Both the position numbers and the translations under genes were made by a program. From CAZAPG01 sp964486935 (GTDB lineage Bacteria > Chloroflexota > Anaerolineae > 4572-78 > J111), in assembly GCA_964486935.1 (NCBI GenBank), contig CAZAPG010000004.1, forward strand, positions 1 to 64,000: 64,000 bases of DNA, read 5' to 3'. Of this stretch, positions 1 to 8,374 are shown piece after piece (the first letter of the stretch is position 1; each line of letters begins with the position of its first letter). The notes beneath the pieces were generated by a model. It did not search any database and was not told the DNA's origin. It saw only the letters and a program-made list of their open reading frames with translations.

Positions 1-35
1 CCAACAGTTTGGACGAGCTTTATGTCTTTAGCAAA

Positions 36-2411
36 CTAGCACCAATGGTTAATAGGCAATGTAAAAGTAAATGTTGTGCCATTGCCGGGTAAACTCTCGA
101 CATCCAGTTTGCCGCCGTGCAGTTCTATTAAGGCTTTGGTAATGGGCAGGCTCAGGCCCGGCCCGGCATTTTGATTGGCGTCGGTCAGGCCCGACGCGGT
201 AAATTGTTGAAAGATGTTGGGTAAATCTTTTTCGGCGATACCAATACCGGTATCGCTGATTTTTACAATGACGCTGCCGTTTTGGGCATAGGCGTTAAGG
301 CGAATGCTGCCGGCGTTGGTAAATTTGGCGGCATTGGTGAGCATGTTCAAAATAATTTGGCGCAATCGCAGCCGGTCGCCATAGAGGGTTGGTAGCGCGG
401 GGTGCACCTCGGTAATTAGCGTGACCGGTTTGTGTTTGAGCATTTCTTCAATAGCGGGCCGCGTATTTGATACAACTTCGGCCAGGTTGACGGGTTGGAG
501 ATTAAGACTCATCTGGCCGGCTTCGATTTTGCTAATATCTAAAATATTATTGATAATTTGCACCAGTTTTTCGGCGTTTTGCAGGGCCTGTTCCAGATGT
601 TCTCTTTGCTCGCTGTTCAGGTGTTCATAATGGTCGTCGATGACAAAGCCAATGTAGTTGATAATTCCATTGAGCGGGGTGCGCAGTTCATGGGTAACAT
701 TGGCTAAAAATCTGCTTCTAAGCTCGGTAAGCTGTTCGGTAATACGGATAGCCTCGTTCAGTTCAAGGCTAAACAGCACCAGCGAAACCTGCTTTTGCAG
801 TTCAGAAAACAGGGCCAGTTCCTGCTCTTTAAAGTTTCCGCCGCCCACTTTAGGGCCTAAAAAGAGAGTCCCCAATAATATTTTACCTACGCTAAGGGGC
901 AGGCGCAGGGCGTAAGAGTGGCTGGGTAAATTATTGTCGCTCAGTTCGGCGTGTCGCAGCCCAAAATCATGGGGAATATTCCAGCCAACCAGCAGCTCTA
1001 AATCTCGCCGGGAGCGCACTTTGAGTAAATCGTGTGAAAAAATGCGGTAGCTGGCCCGAAGCTCTTGCAGGGTGTTATAAAAGTGATAGTTTAACCACCA
1101 TCGGTGGATATAGCGGTATAAAAACCGTAGCAGAATAAAGGTGAGAGCAGCCAGCCCCATCACTACCAGGGCCTGTCTCTGCAACAGGCGAACCGGAATG
1201 GTTGAGGGAACCAGCAAAATAATCAGCAGAAAATAGCCAATTAAGGCTGTAATAATGGCTCTGACATAAAAAAAGTGAGAGCGTTGCGTTTGGGTAAGGC
1301 CAAATAGCTGGTAGCGCACAATGGCCACAATTGCGGCAACGGGTAAACCTACAAATGCGTATCGCGCCAAAATTTTGTAAAGCAGCGTGTACTCTATTGG
1401 GTCAAAGGGCCACGCCAAACCAAACAGCAGTAACAAGGGCAATATTGCCAACCCCAGCGCCAAAACTACAGTTTGCTGCCGAAGCCCGGTTTTGCCAATT
1501 GTGAAAGCCTTGTAAAACAAAAGCGCCAGCCCGATTGCTCCATAAGCAAGGCTGTAGGAGTCGATAATAATATTCAAGCTGTGGGTAGTTTCGGGCTGAA
1601 CCAAAAGAATTGGCACATGGACCAGTGCCGGGATAACAGGCAAGTAGATAACAGGCAGCAAAAATGGCTGCTCTTGCAGCTTTTTTCTCCAACCCAAAAA
1701 AATGAGCAGAAAATGCACCAGCAAAATTGGGGTGACAATTTTACCCAGGTAAACAATAATGAAATTGAAAATAAAAAAGTTACCGGCGGTAAAACTGGGC
1801 GAGCCGGCCAGCCCCCAAACTAGAGCCAGGCTAAATAGCGAAAACAATTTTACCGGCAACTGGTCGGCTTTCAGGTAAACAATCAGCCCGGCGCTGACCA
1901 AAACAATAAAGGCAATAAACGTGGGTATGGCGATAAGTTGCATAAAGTGGCGCAGCGTAAACAACTCGATGGCCGCCACTGTTTGCACGGTTTGATGATT
2001 GGCCGTTAACAGAGAATAGGTTACAGGGTGGTTAAGCCCAATTTGACGCACGTAGGCCGTTAGCCACTGCGACGACGGAACCGGCCGGTTATCGGCCAGC
2101 ACAATAACATCGCCTTCCAAAATCTGAACCTGGCCAATTCTATCCTGGCGAGCCTGCCAGCCCGGCAAAGCACTTTCGGTAACAACCCGGTTTTGGTGCA
2201 AAAAGCCGGCAAAAGGTTGGTTGACCCATTGCCAGCTCACTAACAGGTTAAGCGCCACGTAAATAAAAGTTAAGCTTACGCCGGCCAGCAAACCAACACG
2301 CCACAGCTTATCGACGGCTATTCCGGTCACATACTGTCCGGCCCCGGAAAACGTAACCAGGGACCGGTTCCGCCTTTTTAATTTAGGGCGAAGATGCAGC
2401 TTTAGTTCCAT
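36..2411 (-). CDS. Membrane sensor histidine kinase with PDZ-like and multi-TM sensor region
   Basis: Seen: a 791-residue protein with a first membrane helix near residues 40-60, an extracytoplasmic stretch (about 75-150) resembling a PDZ-like fold (GWQAR, then EGDVIVL), seven or eight hydrophobic helices to about residue 430, a GAF-like segment, a HisKA domain with the phospho-acceptor in THELRTP (His574), and an HATPase domain with N box (NAAKF), G1 box (DTGIGIA) and G2-like GPGLSL. Known: such proteins autophosphorylate on His and pass phosphate to a response regulator. The ATG overlaps the end of the upstream kinase gene by 29 bp, so the two are probably co-transcribed. No cognate regulator is adjacent; the nearest is the receiver-only protein at 14.75 kb. 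The G2 box reads GPGLSL rather than GTGLGL, a mild deviation. The signal sensed is unknown. Confidence 0.9.
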   Translation of the reverse strand: MELKLHLRPKLKRRNRSLVTFSGAGQYVTGIAVDKLWRVGLLAGVSLTFIYVALNLLVSWQWVNQPFAGFLHQNRVVTESALPGWQARQDRIGQVQILEGDVIVLADNRPVPSSQWLTAYVRQIGLNHPVTYSLLTANHQTVQTVAAIELFTLRHFMQLIAIPTFIAFIVLVSAGLIVYLKADQLPVKLFSLFSLALVWGLAGSPSFTAGNFFIFNFIIVYLGKIVTPILLVHFLLIFLGWRKKLQEQPFLLPVIYLPVIPALVHVPILLVQPETTHSLNIIIDSYSLAYGAIGLALLFYKAFTIGKTGLRQQTVVLALGLAILPLLLLFGLAWPFDPIEYTLLYKILARYAFVGLPVAAIVAIVRYQLFGLTQTQRSHFFYVRAIITALIGYFLLIILLVPSTIPVRLLQRQALVVMGLAALTFILLRFLYRYIHRWWLNYHFYNTLQELRASYRIFSHDLLKVRSRRDLELLVGWNIPHDFGLRHAELSDNNLPSHSYALRLPLSVGKILLGTLFLGPKVGGGNFKEQELALFSELQKQVSLVLFSLELNEAIRITEQLTELRSRFLANVTHELRTPLNGIINYIGFVIDDHYEHLNSEQREHLEQALQNAEKLVQIINNILDISKIEAGQMSLNLQPVNLAEVVSNTRPAIEEMLKHKPVTLITEVHPALPTLYGDRLRLRQIILNMLTNAAKFTNAGSIRLNAYAQNGSVIVKISDTGIGIAEKDLPNIFQQFTASGLTDANQNAGPGLSLPITKALIELHGGKLDVESLPGNGTTFTFTLPINHWC

Positions 2412-3762
2412 TTGTTGAAGGTGTTTTTTGTTGAAGGGGCAAGGTAAAGGTAAAGGTAGACCCCCGGCCCAGTTCGCTCTCTACCCAAATTTGGCCGCCG
2501 TGCAGTTCAACCAGCGCCCTGGCAATAGGCATGCCCAGCCCCGTACCCAAATGGCGACGCCGGTCAAATTTAAGGTCTTTATGATATTTGAGTGATACCT
2601 GCTGATAATCTTCAAAAACCAGCGGCAGATTTTCTTGGGCAATACCAATGCCGGTATCTTTTACGCTAATATAAACCGCATCTAACTCTTGCCAGGCCGC
2701 TACCAGAATATGGCCCTTTTTGGTAAATTTAACCGCGTTAGATAGCAAATTCAGCAAAACCTGCCGAATCCGGACGCGGTCGGCCATTACGGACGATACA
2801 TTTTCGGCAATGGCCATTTTTAATTGTACCGGCTTGCCCTGAAGCATCCCCCTGACCATAATCACCCCATCTTCAATGATATCTTTAATATCTACCGGAG
2901 CCAGCCGCAAAGTTAACTGACCACTCTCCAGCTTGGTAATATCCAAAATCTCATTTAGCAGATACAGCAGATATTCCGACCCTTGCACTGCCCGGTGCAA
3001 AAAGTCAGCCTGTTCCGGGGCAATCTCCCCCAGCGCGCCGTCGGCTACCAGGCCGGTAGAGTTAATAACCGTATTTAGCGGCGTGCGTAACTCATGAGAA
3101 ATATTGGTCAAAAAATCGCTTTTTAGCTGGGCTATCTTTTCAGCTTCTTCGCGGGCCTGGGCCAGGTGAAGGCCGGACAGCACCAGCGATACCTGCTCTT
3201 GAAGCTGGTTTAGCGCTGTTTTCTCATCCAGGCTAAAGGCCCGGCCAGAGCTTTTGGGGCCAACCAGCAAATACCCAAATGTTCGCCCCCCCAAACTCAG
3301 GGGCAGGGTAGCATCACCCGCTAACTCAGGCTGATAGCCATCGCCCTGCAACTTAATAAATTCTACACCCACCTGTTCCGGCAACAGATTTTCCAAAAAG
3401 CGGCGCAATTCTTCGCGGCTGCTAAATTCGGTTAGCGCGCGACAGGCCCAGTCGATTTTGTTTTTGAACCTGGCCGTATCGGGAAAAAATAGATTATCAA
3501 CAATTTGCTGGACTTCTTGCTTGAGCGGGGGAAGGAGGAAAAGCGTAAACAAAACAGCCAAAAATACCGTGGCACTATAGCTGCTCCCTTCAAACAGCAG
3601 GCTGCCAAACCAGTCGATAAAGATGAAAAAGAAAACGTAAGTTAATAAAATCGCCGCGGCAAAACCAAACCCAATTAACCCGGTGCGAACAACCTCCCAC
3701 CAGGTTCCAAACCATACAAATGGCAGCGCGGCGCGGTATTTTTTAGCAGAATTATGTAACAT
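2383..3762 (-). CDS. Membrane histidine kinase (HisKA-HATPase)
   Basis: Seen: 459 residues, two N-terminal membrane helices (about 25-50 and 60-80) with almost no loop between them, a GAF-like region (about 110-195), a short coiled linker, HisKA with SHELRTP (His223) and a C-terminal HATPase domain with NLLSNAVKF, DTGIGIA and GTGLGMPIA boxes. The G boxes are intact, so the catalytic core should work. It is the promoter-proximal gene of a two-kinase unit with the larger kinase downstream, overlapping it by 29 bp. The two kinases are alike across HisKA-HATPase, suggesting a duplicated pair, or a hetero-oligomeric sensor in which the downstream protein supplies the large sensor domain (inference). 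The start is the first ATG, just after a leader that runs toward dnaE. Confidence 0.9.
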   Translation of the reverse strand: MLHNSAKKYRAALPFVWFGTWWEVVRTGLIGFGFAAAILLTYVFFFIFIDWFGSLLFEGSSYSATVFLAVLFTLFLLPPLKQEVQQIVDNLFFPDTARFKNKIDWACRALTEFSSREELRRFLENLLPEQVGVEFIKLQGDGYQPELAGDATLPLSLGGRTFGYLLVGPKSSGRAFSLDEKTALNQLQEQVSLVLSGLHLAQAREEAEKIAQLKSDFLTNISHELRTPLNTVINSTGLVADGALGEIAPEQADFLHRAVQGSEYLLYLLNEILDITKLESGQLTLRLAPVDIKDIIEDGVIMVRGMLQGKPVQLKMAIAENVSSVMADRVRIRQVLLNLLSNAVKFTKKGHILVAAWQELDAVYISVKDTGIGIAQENLPLVFEDYQQVSLKYHKDLKFDRRRHLGTGLGMPIARALVELHGGQIWVESELGRGSTFTFTLPLQQKTPSTNGTKAASSP

Positions 3763-4101
3763 TTAAGGTGCTACCCCTGGCCAAAAACTACTTATCTCCC
3801 ACGCTCAATAATAGCACAAATTTAATAATTGCGTAGTTACAAATTGATTAAGAGAAAAAGGGTTAGCTTAAAATTTTTTTCAATCAGGCGCATAATGGCG
3901 TCAAGCGTAGCCAAAAAACTACAAATTATGATATAATTAAAAACACCGTTCCAAAACATTTGTTCTGGCGATTTTTCGCCCATCACCACAACATGTTGAT
4001 GTTCCAACCCGGCTCCTCGTATATATAGTGGTGCTAATCACCGGGCATCATTTTTTGCGCGTCAAACTAAAAATCAGGTTAGTTTTTAAGCGAGTCGCTG
4101 T
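3763..4101. promoter_or_regulatory. Divergent intergenic region between kinase pair and dnaE
   Basis: A 339-bp AT-rich gap between divergent genes with no plausible ORF. It must hold promoters for both directions. A TATAAT hexamer lies at 3932-3937 on the + strand but lacks a good -35 box at the right spacing. A better + strand candidate is described separately. I could not pick a convincing minus-strand promoter. Confidence 0.5.
3996..4025 (+). promoter_or_regulatory. Candidate sigma-70 promoter for dnaE
   Basis: TTGATG (-35) and TATATA (-10) separated by 18 bp, with the -10 box about 75 bp before the dnaE start. Reasonable but not consensus; no experimental start site. Confidence 0.4.
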
Positions 4102-7100
4102 ATGTCTTCAAACTTTGTTCATCTTCACGTACATAGCGAATATTCCCTGCTCGATGGCCTGGGCCGCACCGCCGATTTGGCCAAAGAGGCCGCCCGGCTG
4201 GGGCAATCGGCGCTGGCAATTACCGACCACGGCGTTCTGCATGGCGCCATCGAGTTTTTTCGCAACTGCAACAAACAGGGCGTCAAGCCGATTATTGGGG
4301 TTGAAGCTTATTTGACCACTCATGGCCGCAAAATGACCGATATCGACCCCAACCGCGATAAGGTGCGTCATCATTTGCTGCTGCTGGCCCAAAACATGAC
4401 CGGCTATAAGAACCTGCTCAAAATTTGCAGCGACGCCCAACTTCATGGATTTTACTACAAACCCCGCATTGATGCCGATTACCTGGCCGCCCACAGCGAC
4501 GGGCTGATTTGCACCACCGGCTGCATGGCCGCCGAAATACCTCACCTGCTCAACCCCGAAGATGGCCGCCCGCCCCAGCCGGAAAAGGCGCTGGAGCGGC
4601 TGCAATGGTATATTGACGTTTTTGGCCGGGACCGTTTTTTTATCGAATTGCAAGAGCACAACATTCCCGCGCTCACCCAAATCAACAAAACCCTGTTTGA
4701 GTGGGGCAAAAAGTACAACCTGCAATTTCTGGTTACAAACGATGTGCATTACGTAACCGCCCAGGATGCCCAACCGCACGATACCTTACTGTGCGTGCAA
4801 ACAAACTCGCTCATCAACCAAAAAAACCGCATGCGCCTGACCGATACCGGCTACTACTTAAAAAGCGAAGAGGAAATGCGCGCCCTCTTTCGCCCGCTGG
4901 CCGACCTGCCCGACACCGCCTTCACCAACTCGCTCAAAATTGCCGAGATGTGCGAGGTTGATTTAGAGGACAAGGAGTTTCACCTGCCCGATGTTTTTCA
5001 ATTTGAGCAGGGGCAAATGGGCGAGCCTGCAAATGAGGAATTGGAGACCGCCGGCGGCTCAGACGCCATTCACTATTTGCAATTTGCCCCGTGGCTGGCC
5101 AAAATCCCTCCAGAATTTATCGAAACCAAAGATTACCCCGCCGCGCTCCGCTACCTCACCGATAAGGGCCTCGTTGAGTGGTATGGCCCTGAACGGGCAG
5201 CCTCGGACGAGGTGCAACAACGCAAAGAGCACGAGCTAGCCATTATCAACCGCATGGGCTTTGCCGTGTATTACCTGATTGTGTGGGATTTGTGCGAATA
5301 CGCCCGCTCGCAGAACATCTGGTGGAATGTGCGCGGTTCCGGGGCCGGTTCTATTGTGGCTTACGCTTTGGGCATCACTTTAATTGACCCGCTGCGCCAC
5401 AACCTTATTTTTGAGCGTTTCCTCAACCCCGGCCGCATCTCCATGCCCGATTTTGACCTGGACTACCCCGACGACCAGCGTGAGCAGATGATTGAATACA
5501 CCCGCCGCCGCTACGGCGATAAACGGGTAGCCCAGATTGTCTCCTTTGGCCGCATGAAAGCCCGCGCCGCCATCCGCGATGTGGGCCGGGCCATGGACAT
5601 CCCCCTGACCGAAGTTGACCAACTGGCCAAAATGATTACAGCCATCCCCGGCAAGCCCTGCACTATCGACAACGCCCTGGACCCGGAGCATGAATTTTAC
5701 TCGGCCGAGCTGCAAGAAGGGTACAACACCCAGGAGCACGTGCGGCAACTGGTTGATTTTGCCCGCAATCTGGAAGGCGTGGCCCGCCACTCCTCGGTGC
5801 ACGCCGCCGCCGTAATTATTACCGATAAAGACCTGACCGAGTACGTGCCGGTCATGCGGGCGCAGGGGTCGGTAATTACCGAGTCGGTCACACAATTTGA
5901 GTTCCCTATTTGCGAGTCGATTGGGCTGCTCAAGGTAGATTTTTTGGGACTCTCCACCCTCACCGTTATGCGTAAAGCCGCCGAACTGATTGAGCAGCGG
6001 CATGGGCTGTCCTTTAACCTCTCCAACATTCCCATGGATAACCCGGAGTTGTTCAAAAGCCGCTACCCGGATTTTCCGCCGCCGGAAAAGGCGTTTGAAC
6101 TGCTGGCCCGCGGCGACGTGACCGGCGTGTTTCAGGTTGAAGGCAGCGGTATGCGCCGGGTGTTGACAGACATGAAACCCACCCGCTTTGAGCACATTGT
6201 GGCCGCTATCTCGCTGTTTCGGCCCGGCCCAATGGAGTACATCCCCACCTACATCCGGCGAATGCACGGCCAGGAAGCGGTTGATTATAAACACCCCCGC
6301 CTGGAGCCGATTCTGGAAGAGACTTACGGCATCATTGTTTACCAGGAGCAGATTATTCGCATCGCCTCGGAGTTGGCTGGCTACGCCCCCGGCGACGCCG
6401 ACCAGATTCGCAAGGCCGTTGGCAAAAAAATTAAAGAAAAAATTGACCAGCACCGCAGCAAATTTGTCAAAGGGGCCGTTGAAAACGGCATCCCTAAAGA
6501 AACCGCCGAGGCCATTTACGGCGATATTGAATTTTTTGCCCGCTACGGCTTTAACAAGGCCCACGCCGCCGATTATGCCCTGGTGACGTGTCAAACAGCC
6601 TATCTTAAAGCCAATTACCCTATTGAATATATGACCGCGCTGCTTACGGTAGAGCGCAACAACACCGATAAGGTGGGCATGCTGGTGGGCGAATGTCGAG
6701 CCATGGGCATCGAGGTGCTGCCGCCCAGCGTCAACCACAGCCACATCGAGTTTGTTATCGAAGACCGGTCCAACCAACAAACTCAGGACGCGGCCATTCG
6801 CTTTAGCCTGAGCGCCATTAAAAATGTGGGCGAAGGCCCGGTCAAGGCCATTATCGAGGCCCGCCAGAACGAGGGGCCGTTTAAAGATATTGACGATTTT
6901 TGCACGCGGGTAGACCTGCGCAACGTGGGCCGCAAAGCCCTGGAAATGATGATCAAGGTGGGCGCACTGGATGAGTATGCGCCGCGCAACCACCTGCTGG
7001 CCATCATCGACCGGATGGTCAACCTTTCGGGTTCAACCCACAAGGCCAGCTCGGTGGGGCAAATGAGTATGTTTGATTTGGGCGGGTTCGACGCGCCGCA

Positions 7101-7986
7101 GCTTGGCTCGGTGCTATACCCGGAGCCGGATGACATGCCCCACACCTCGCGCCGCGAGATGCTGGGTTGGGAAAAAGAGCTGGCCGGCGCCTACCTGTCA
7201 GACCACCCCATTCAAAAATATTTGCCGGCCATTAAAGCCGCCAAAACCACCATGCTGGGCGAGCTGGATGAAACCATGAACGGCCAGATAGTAACCGTTG
7301 CCGGCCTCATCAACTTTGTGCGGCCCCACCAAACCAAAAAGGGCGACCCGATGGCCTTTGTTGAAATTGAAGATATTCAGGCCGCCCGCGAGATTGTGGT
7401 TTTTCCGCGCATCTACGCCGCCCACAAAGAGTTGCTCGCCAACGGCAATCTGATTGTGGTCAAAGGCAAGGTTGACGCCCAGGATGGCCGTAACCCCAAA
7501 ATTTTGGCCGATAGCATTACCACCGAGCTGACCAGTTACAACGCCGTGGGCGAGTCGCCCGCTATTTACAACGCGCCGCCCCCCCCCCCGGCCATGCCGC
7601 TCTTTCAGCCGGAGCAGGCAGCAACCGGGTTGGCAAAATCAAACGGGCACAGCAACGGGGTTGACCGGCACAAAACCAACGGAGTTATGGCTCCGCCGCC
7701 GGAAATGTTGCCCCCCGCCCAACCCGTTGCCGAAGATACGCCCAAATCGCACCGGCTGCACATTACGCTGCCGCGCTCCGGCAACCTGGTTCAAGATAAA
7801 CATCGCATGAAAAATATTTACGAATTGCTCAAAGCAACCCCCGGCAACGATGAATTTATCTTTTACATCCCCAACGGCAACAAAAAAATTCAGATACAAT
7901 TTCCCAACCAAACTACCCACTACACCGCCCACCTGGAGCAGCGCCTGGTGCAGCTATTGGGGGCCAAGGCCGTGCGGGTAGAGTAG
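4102..7986 (+). CDS. dnaE: DNA polymerase III subunit alpha
   Basis: Replicative DNA polymerase catalytic subunit. Seen: 1294 residues with an N-terminal PHP domain (HVHSEYSLLDG near residue 8; ITDHG), the polymerase palm with catalytic Asp450 and Asp452 in MPDFDLDYP and the third Asp613 in KVDFLG, fingers region (RRVLTDMKPTRF; FRPGPMEYIP), the FNKAHAADYA motif, a helix-hairpin-helix region (about 945-965), an OB fold (about 1060-1150), a Pro/Gly-rich linker and a C-terminal domain (about 1185-1294). It has the DnaE architecture, with no embedded exonuclease as in PolC. It is longer than many DnaE proteins because of an extra stretch of about 30 residues near 300-345 and the C-terminal linker. 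The linker is encoded across an 11-base C run (see findings). It stands alone, without other replication genes. Confidence 0.97.
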   Translation: MSSNFVHLHVHSEYSLLDGLGRTADLAKEAARLGQSALAITDHGVLHGAIEFFRNCNKQGVKPIIGVEAYLTTHGRKMTDIDPNRDKVRHHLLLLAQNMTGYKNLLKICSDAQLHGFYYKPRIDADYLAAHSDGLICTTGCMAAEIPHLLNPEDGRPPQPEKALERLQWYIDVFGRDRFFIELQEHNIPALTQINKTLFEWGKKYNLQFLVTNDVHYVTAQDAQPHDTLLCVQTNSLINQKNRMRLTDTGYYLKSEEEMRALFRPLADLPDTAFTNSLKIAEMCEVDLEDKEFHLPDVFQFEQGQMGEPANEELETAGGSDAIHYLQFAPWLAKIPPEFIETKDYPAALRYLTDKGLVEWYGPERAASDEVQQRKEHELAIINRMGFAVYYLIVWDLCEYARSQNIWWNVRGSGAGSIVAYALGITLIDPLRHNLIFERFLNPGRISMPDFDLDYPDDQREQMIEYTRRRYGDKRVAQIVSFGRMKARAAIRDVGRAMDIPLTEVDQLAKMITAIPGKPCTIDNALDPEHEFYSAELQEGYNTQEHVRQLVDFARNLEGVARHSSVHAAAVIITDKDLTEYVPVMRAQGSVITESVTQFEFPICESIGLLKVDFLGLSTLTVMRKAAELIEQRHGLSFNLSNIPMDNPELFKSRYPDFPPPEKAFELLARGDVTGVFQVEGSGMRRVLTDMKPTRFEHIVAAISLFRPGPMEYIPTYIRRMHGQEAVDYKHPRLEPILEETYGIIVYQEQIIRIASELAGYAPGDADQIRKAVGKKIKEKIDQHRSKFVKGAVENGIPKETAEAIYGDIEFFARYGFNKAHAADYALVTCQTAYLKANYPIEYMTALLTVERNNTDKVGMLVGECRAMGIEVLPPSVNHSHIEFVIEDRSNQQTQDAAIRFSLSAIKNVGEGPVKAIIEARQNEGPFKDIDDFCTRVDLRNVGRKALEMMIKVGALDEYAPRNHLLAIIDRMVNLSGSTHKASSVGQMSMFDLGGFDAPQLGSVLYPEPDDMPHTSRREMLGWEKELAGAYLSDHPIQKYLPAIKAAKTTMLGELDETMNGQIVTVAGLINFVRPHQTKKGDPMAFVEIEDIQAAREIVVFPRIYAAHKELLANGNLIVVKGKVDAQDGRNPKILADSITTELTSYNAVGESPAIYNAPPPPPAMPLFQPEQAATGLAKSNGHSNGVDRHKTNGVMAPPPEMLPPAQPVAEDTPKSHRLHITLPRSGNLVQDKHRMKNIYELLKATPGNDEFIFYIPNGNKKIQIQFPNQTTHYTAHLEQRLVQLLGAKAVRVE
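7579..7589 (+). repeat. C11 homopolymer inside dnaE
   Basis: Eleven consecutive C bases encode a proline run in the linker between the OB fold and the C-terminal domain of DnaE, around residue 1160. The frame is open as given. Such a run is prone to polymerase slippage and to sequencing error. Confidence 0.9.
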
Positions 7987-8076
7987 GGTCTGTCCCAAAT
8001 TTTGGGAACAGACTGGGGGGAACGGGGGGTATCCCCCCGGGTTTGTCCCAATTTCCTAAAATTTGGGACGCGCCCC
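7987..8076 (+). repeat. Palindromic intergenic repeat, copy 1
   Basis: A roughly 90-bp element starting directly after the dnaE stop codon. It contains three self-complementary parts: GTCCCAAATTTTGGGAAC, a G-run/C-run hairpin (GGGGGGTATCCCCCC), and CCCAATTTCCTAAAATTTGGG. A second copy with the same order of hairpins and compensating base changes in the stems lies at 29848-29934, also directly after a stop codon. The covariation suggests selection for structure. It may act as a terminator or 3'-end stabiliser, or be a REP/MITE-like mobile repeat. Confidence 0.8.
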
Positions 8077-8090
8077 GTAGAATAATTGCA

Positions 8091-8119
8091 TTGACAGATT
8101 GCTTTTGTTGACCTATACT
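8091..8119 (+). promoter_or_regulatory. Sigma-70 promoter for the phosphofructokinase gene
   Basis: TTGACA and TATACT with exactly 17 bp between them, close to full consensus. The predicted transcript would start near 8126, leaving an untranslated leader of about 250 nt before the ATG. Confidence 0.75.
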
Positions 8120-8374
8120 CTGCGATACTAAATTAATAACGGTCCACAATGGCAGTGGAGATATGCTACGCAGTTAGCGTTTCTCCCCAATTACAACAAA
8201 ACTCGGCAAAAAAAGGGGAACTGGCATGGTTTCCCTTTTTCAATGGAAATTTTTTGTGGGGATCAAAAAAGGAGTGCGACAATCCCTTTGCCTTTGGCGG
8301 CAACGAGGAATGAAAAACTGTAGTTGTTCACTCCGTTACAACTCCACCAATTTTATTTTCAGAGGAGGATAACC
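8120..8374 (+). promoter_or_regulatory. Long structured 5' leader of the phosphofructokinase gene
   Basis: No ORF. Several possible stems are visible: TCCAC (8143) with GTGGA (8155); GGAGA (8157) with TCTCC (8182), which shares bases with the first stem so the two exclude each other; an 11-bp A/G-T/C hairpin at 8210-8240 whose 3' arm ends CCCTTTTT, like an intrinsic terminator; and an outer stem GGAGTG (8271) with CACTCC (8329) extended by ACAA/TTGT. The leader ends in a strong AGGAGG site at 8363-8368. The layout resembles an attenuator or riboswitch, but I do not recognise a known family. Confidence 0.45.
8210..8240 (+). terminator. Possible attenuator hairpin in the leader
   Basis: Eleven paired bases (one G-T) around a 9-nt loop; the 3' arm finishes with CCC followed by five T. 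The T run lies inside the stem, so the element could be a leader attenuator or just a hairpin. Confidence 0.35.

Noticed and set aside
5380..6993. 537-residue open frame on the minus strand
   Set aside because: It lies fully antisense to dnaE and is explained by GC-rich codon bias of that gene; no ribosome site and no recognisable motif.
8324..8374. Earlier ATG of the phosphofructokinase frame
   Set aside because: It lacks a ribosome site and lies within a predicted leader stem, while the later ATG has AGGAGG.
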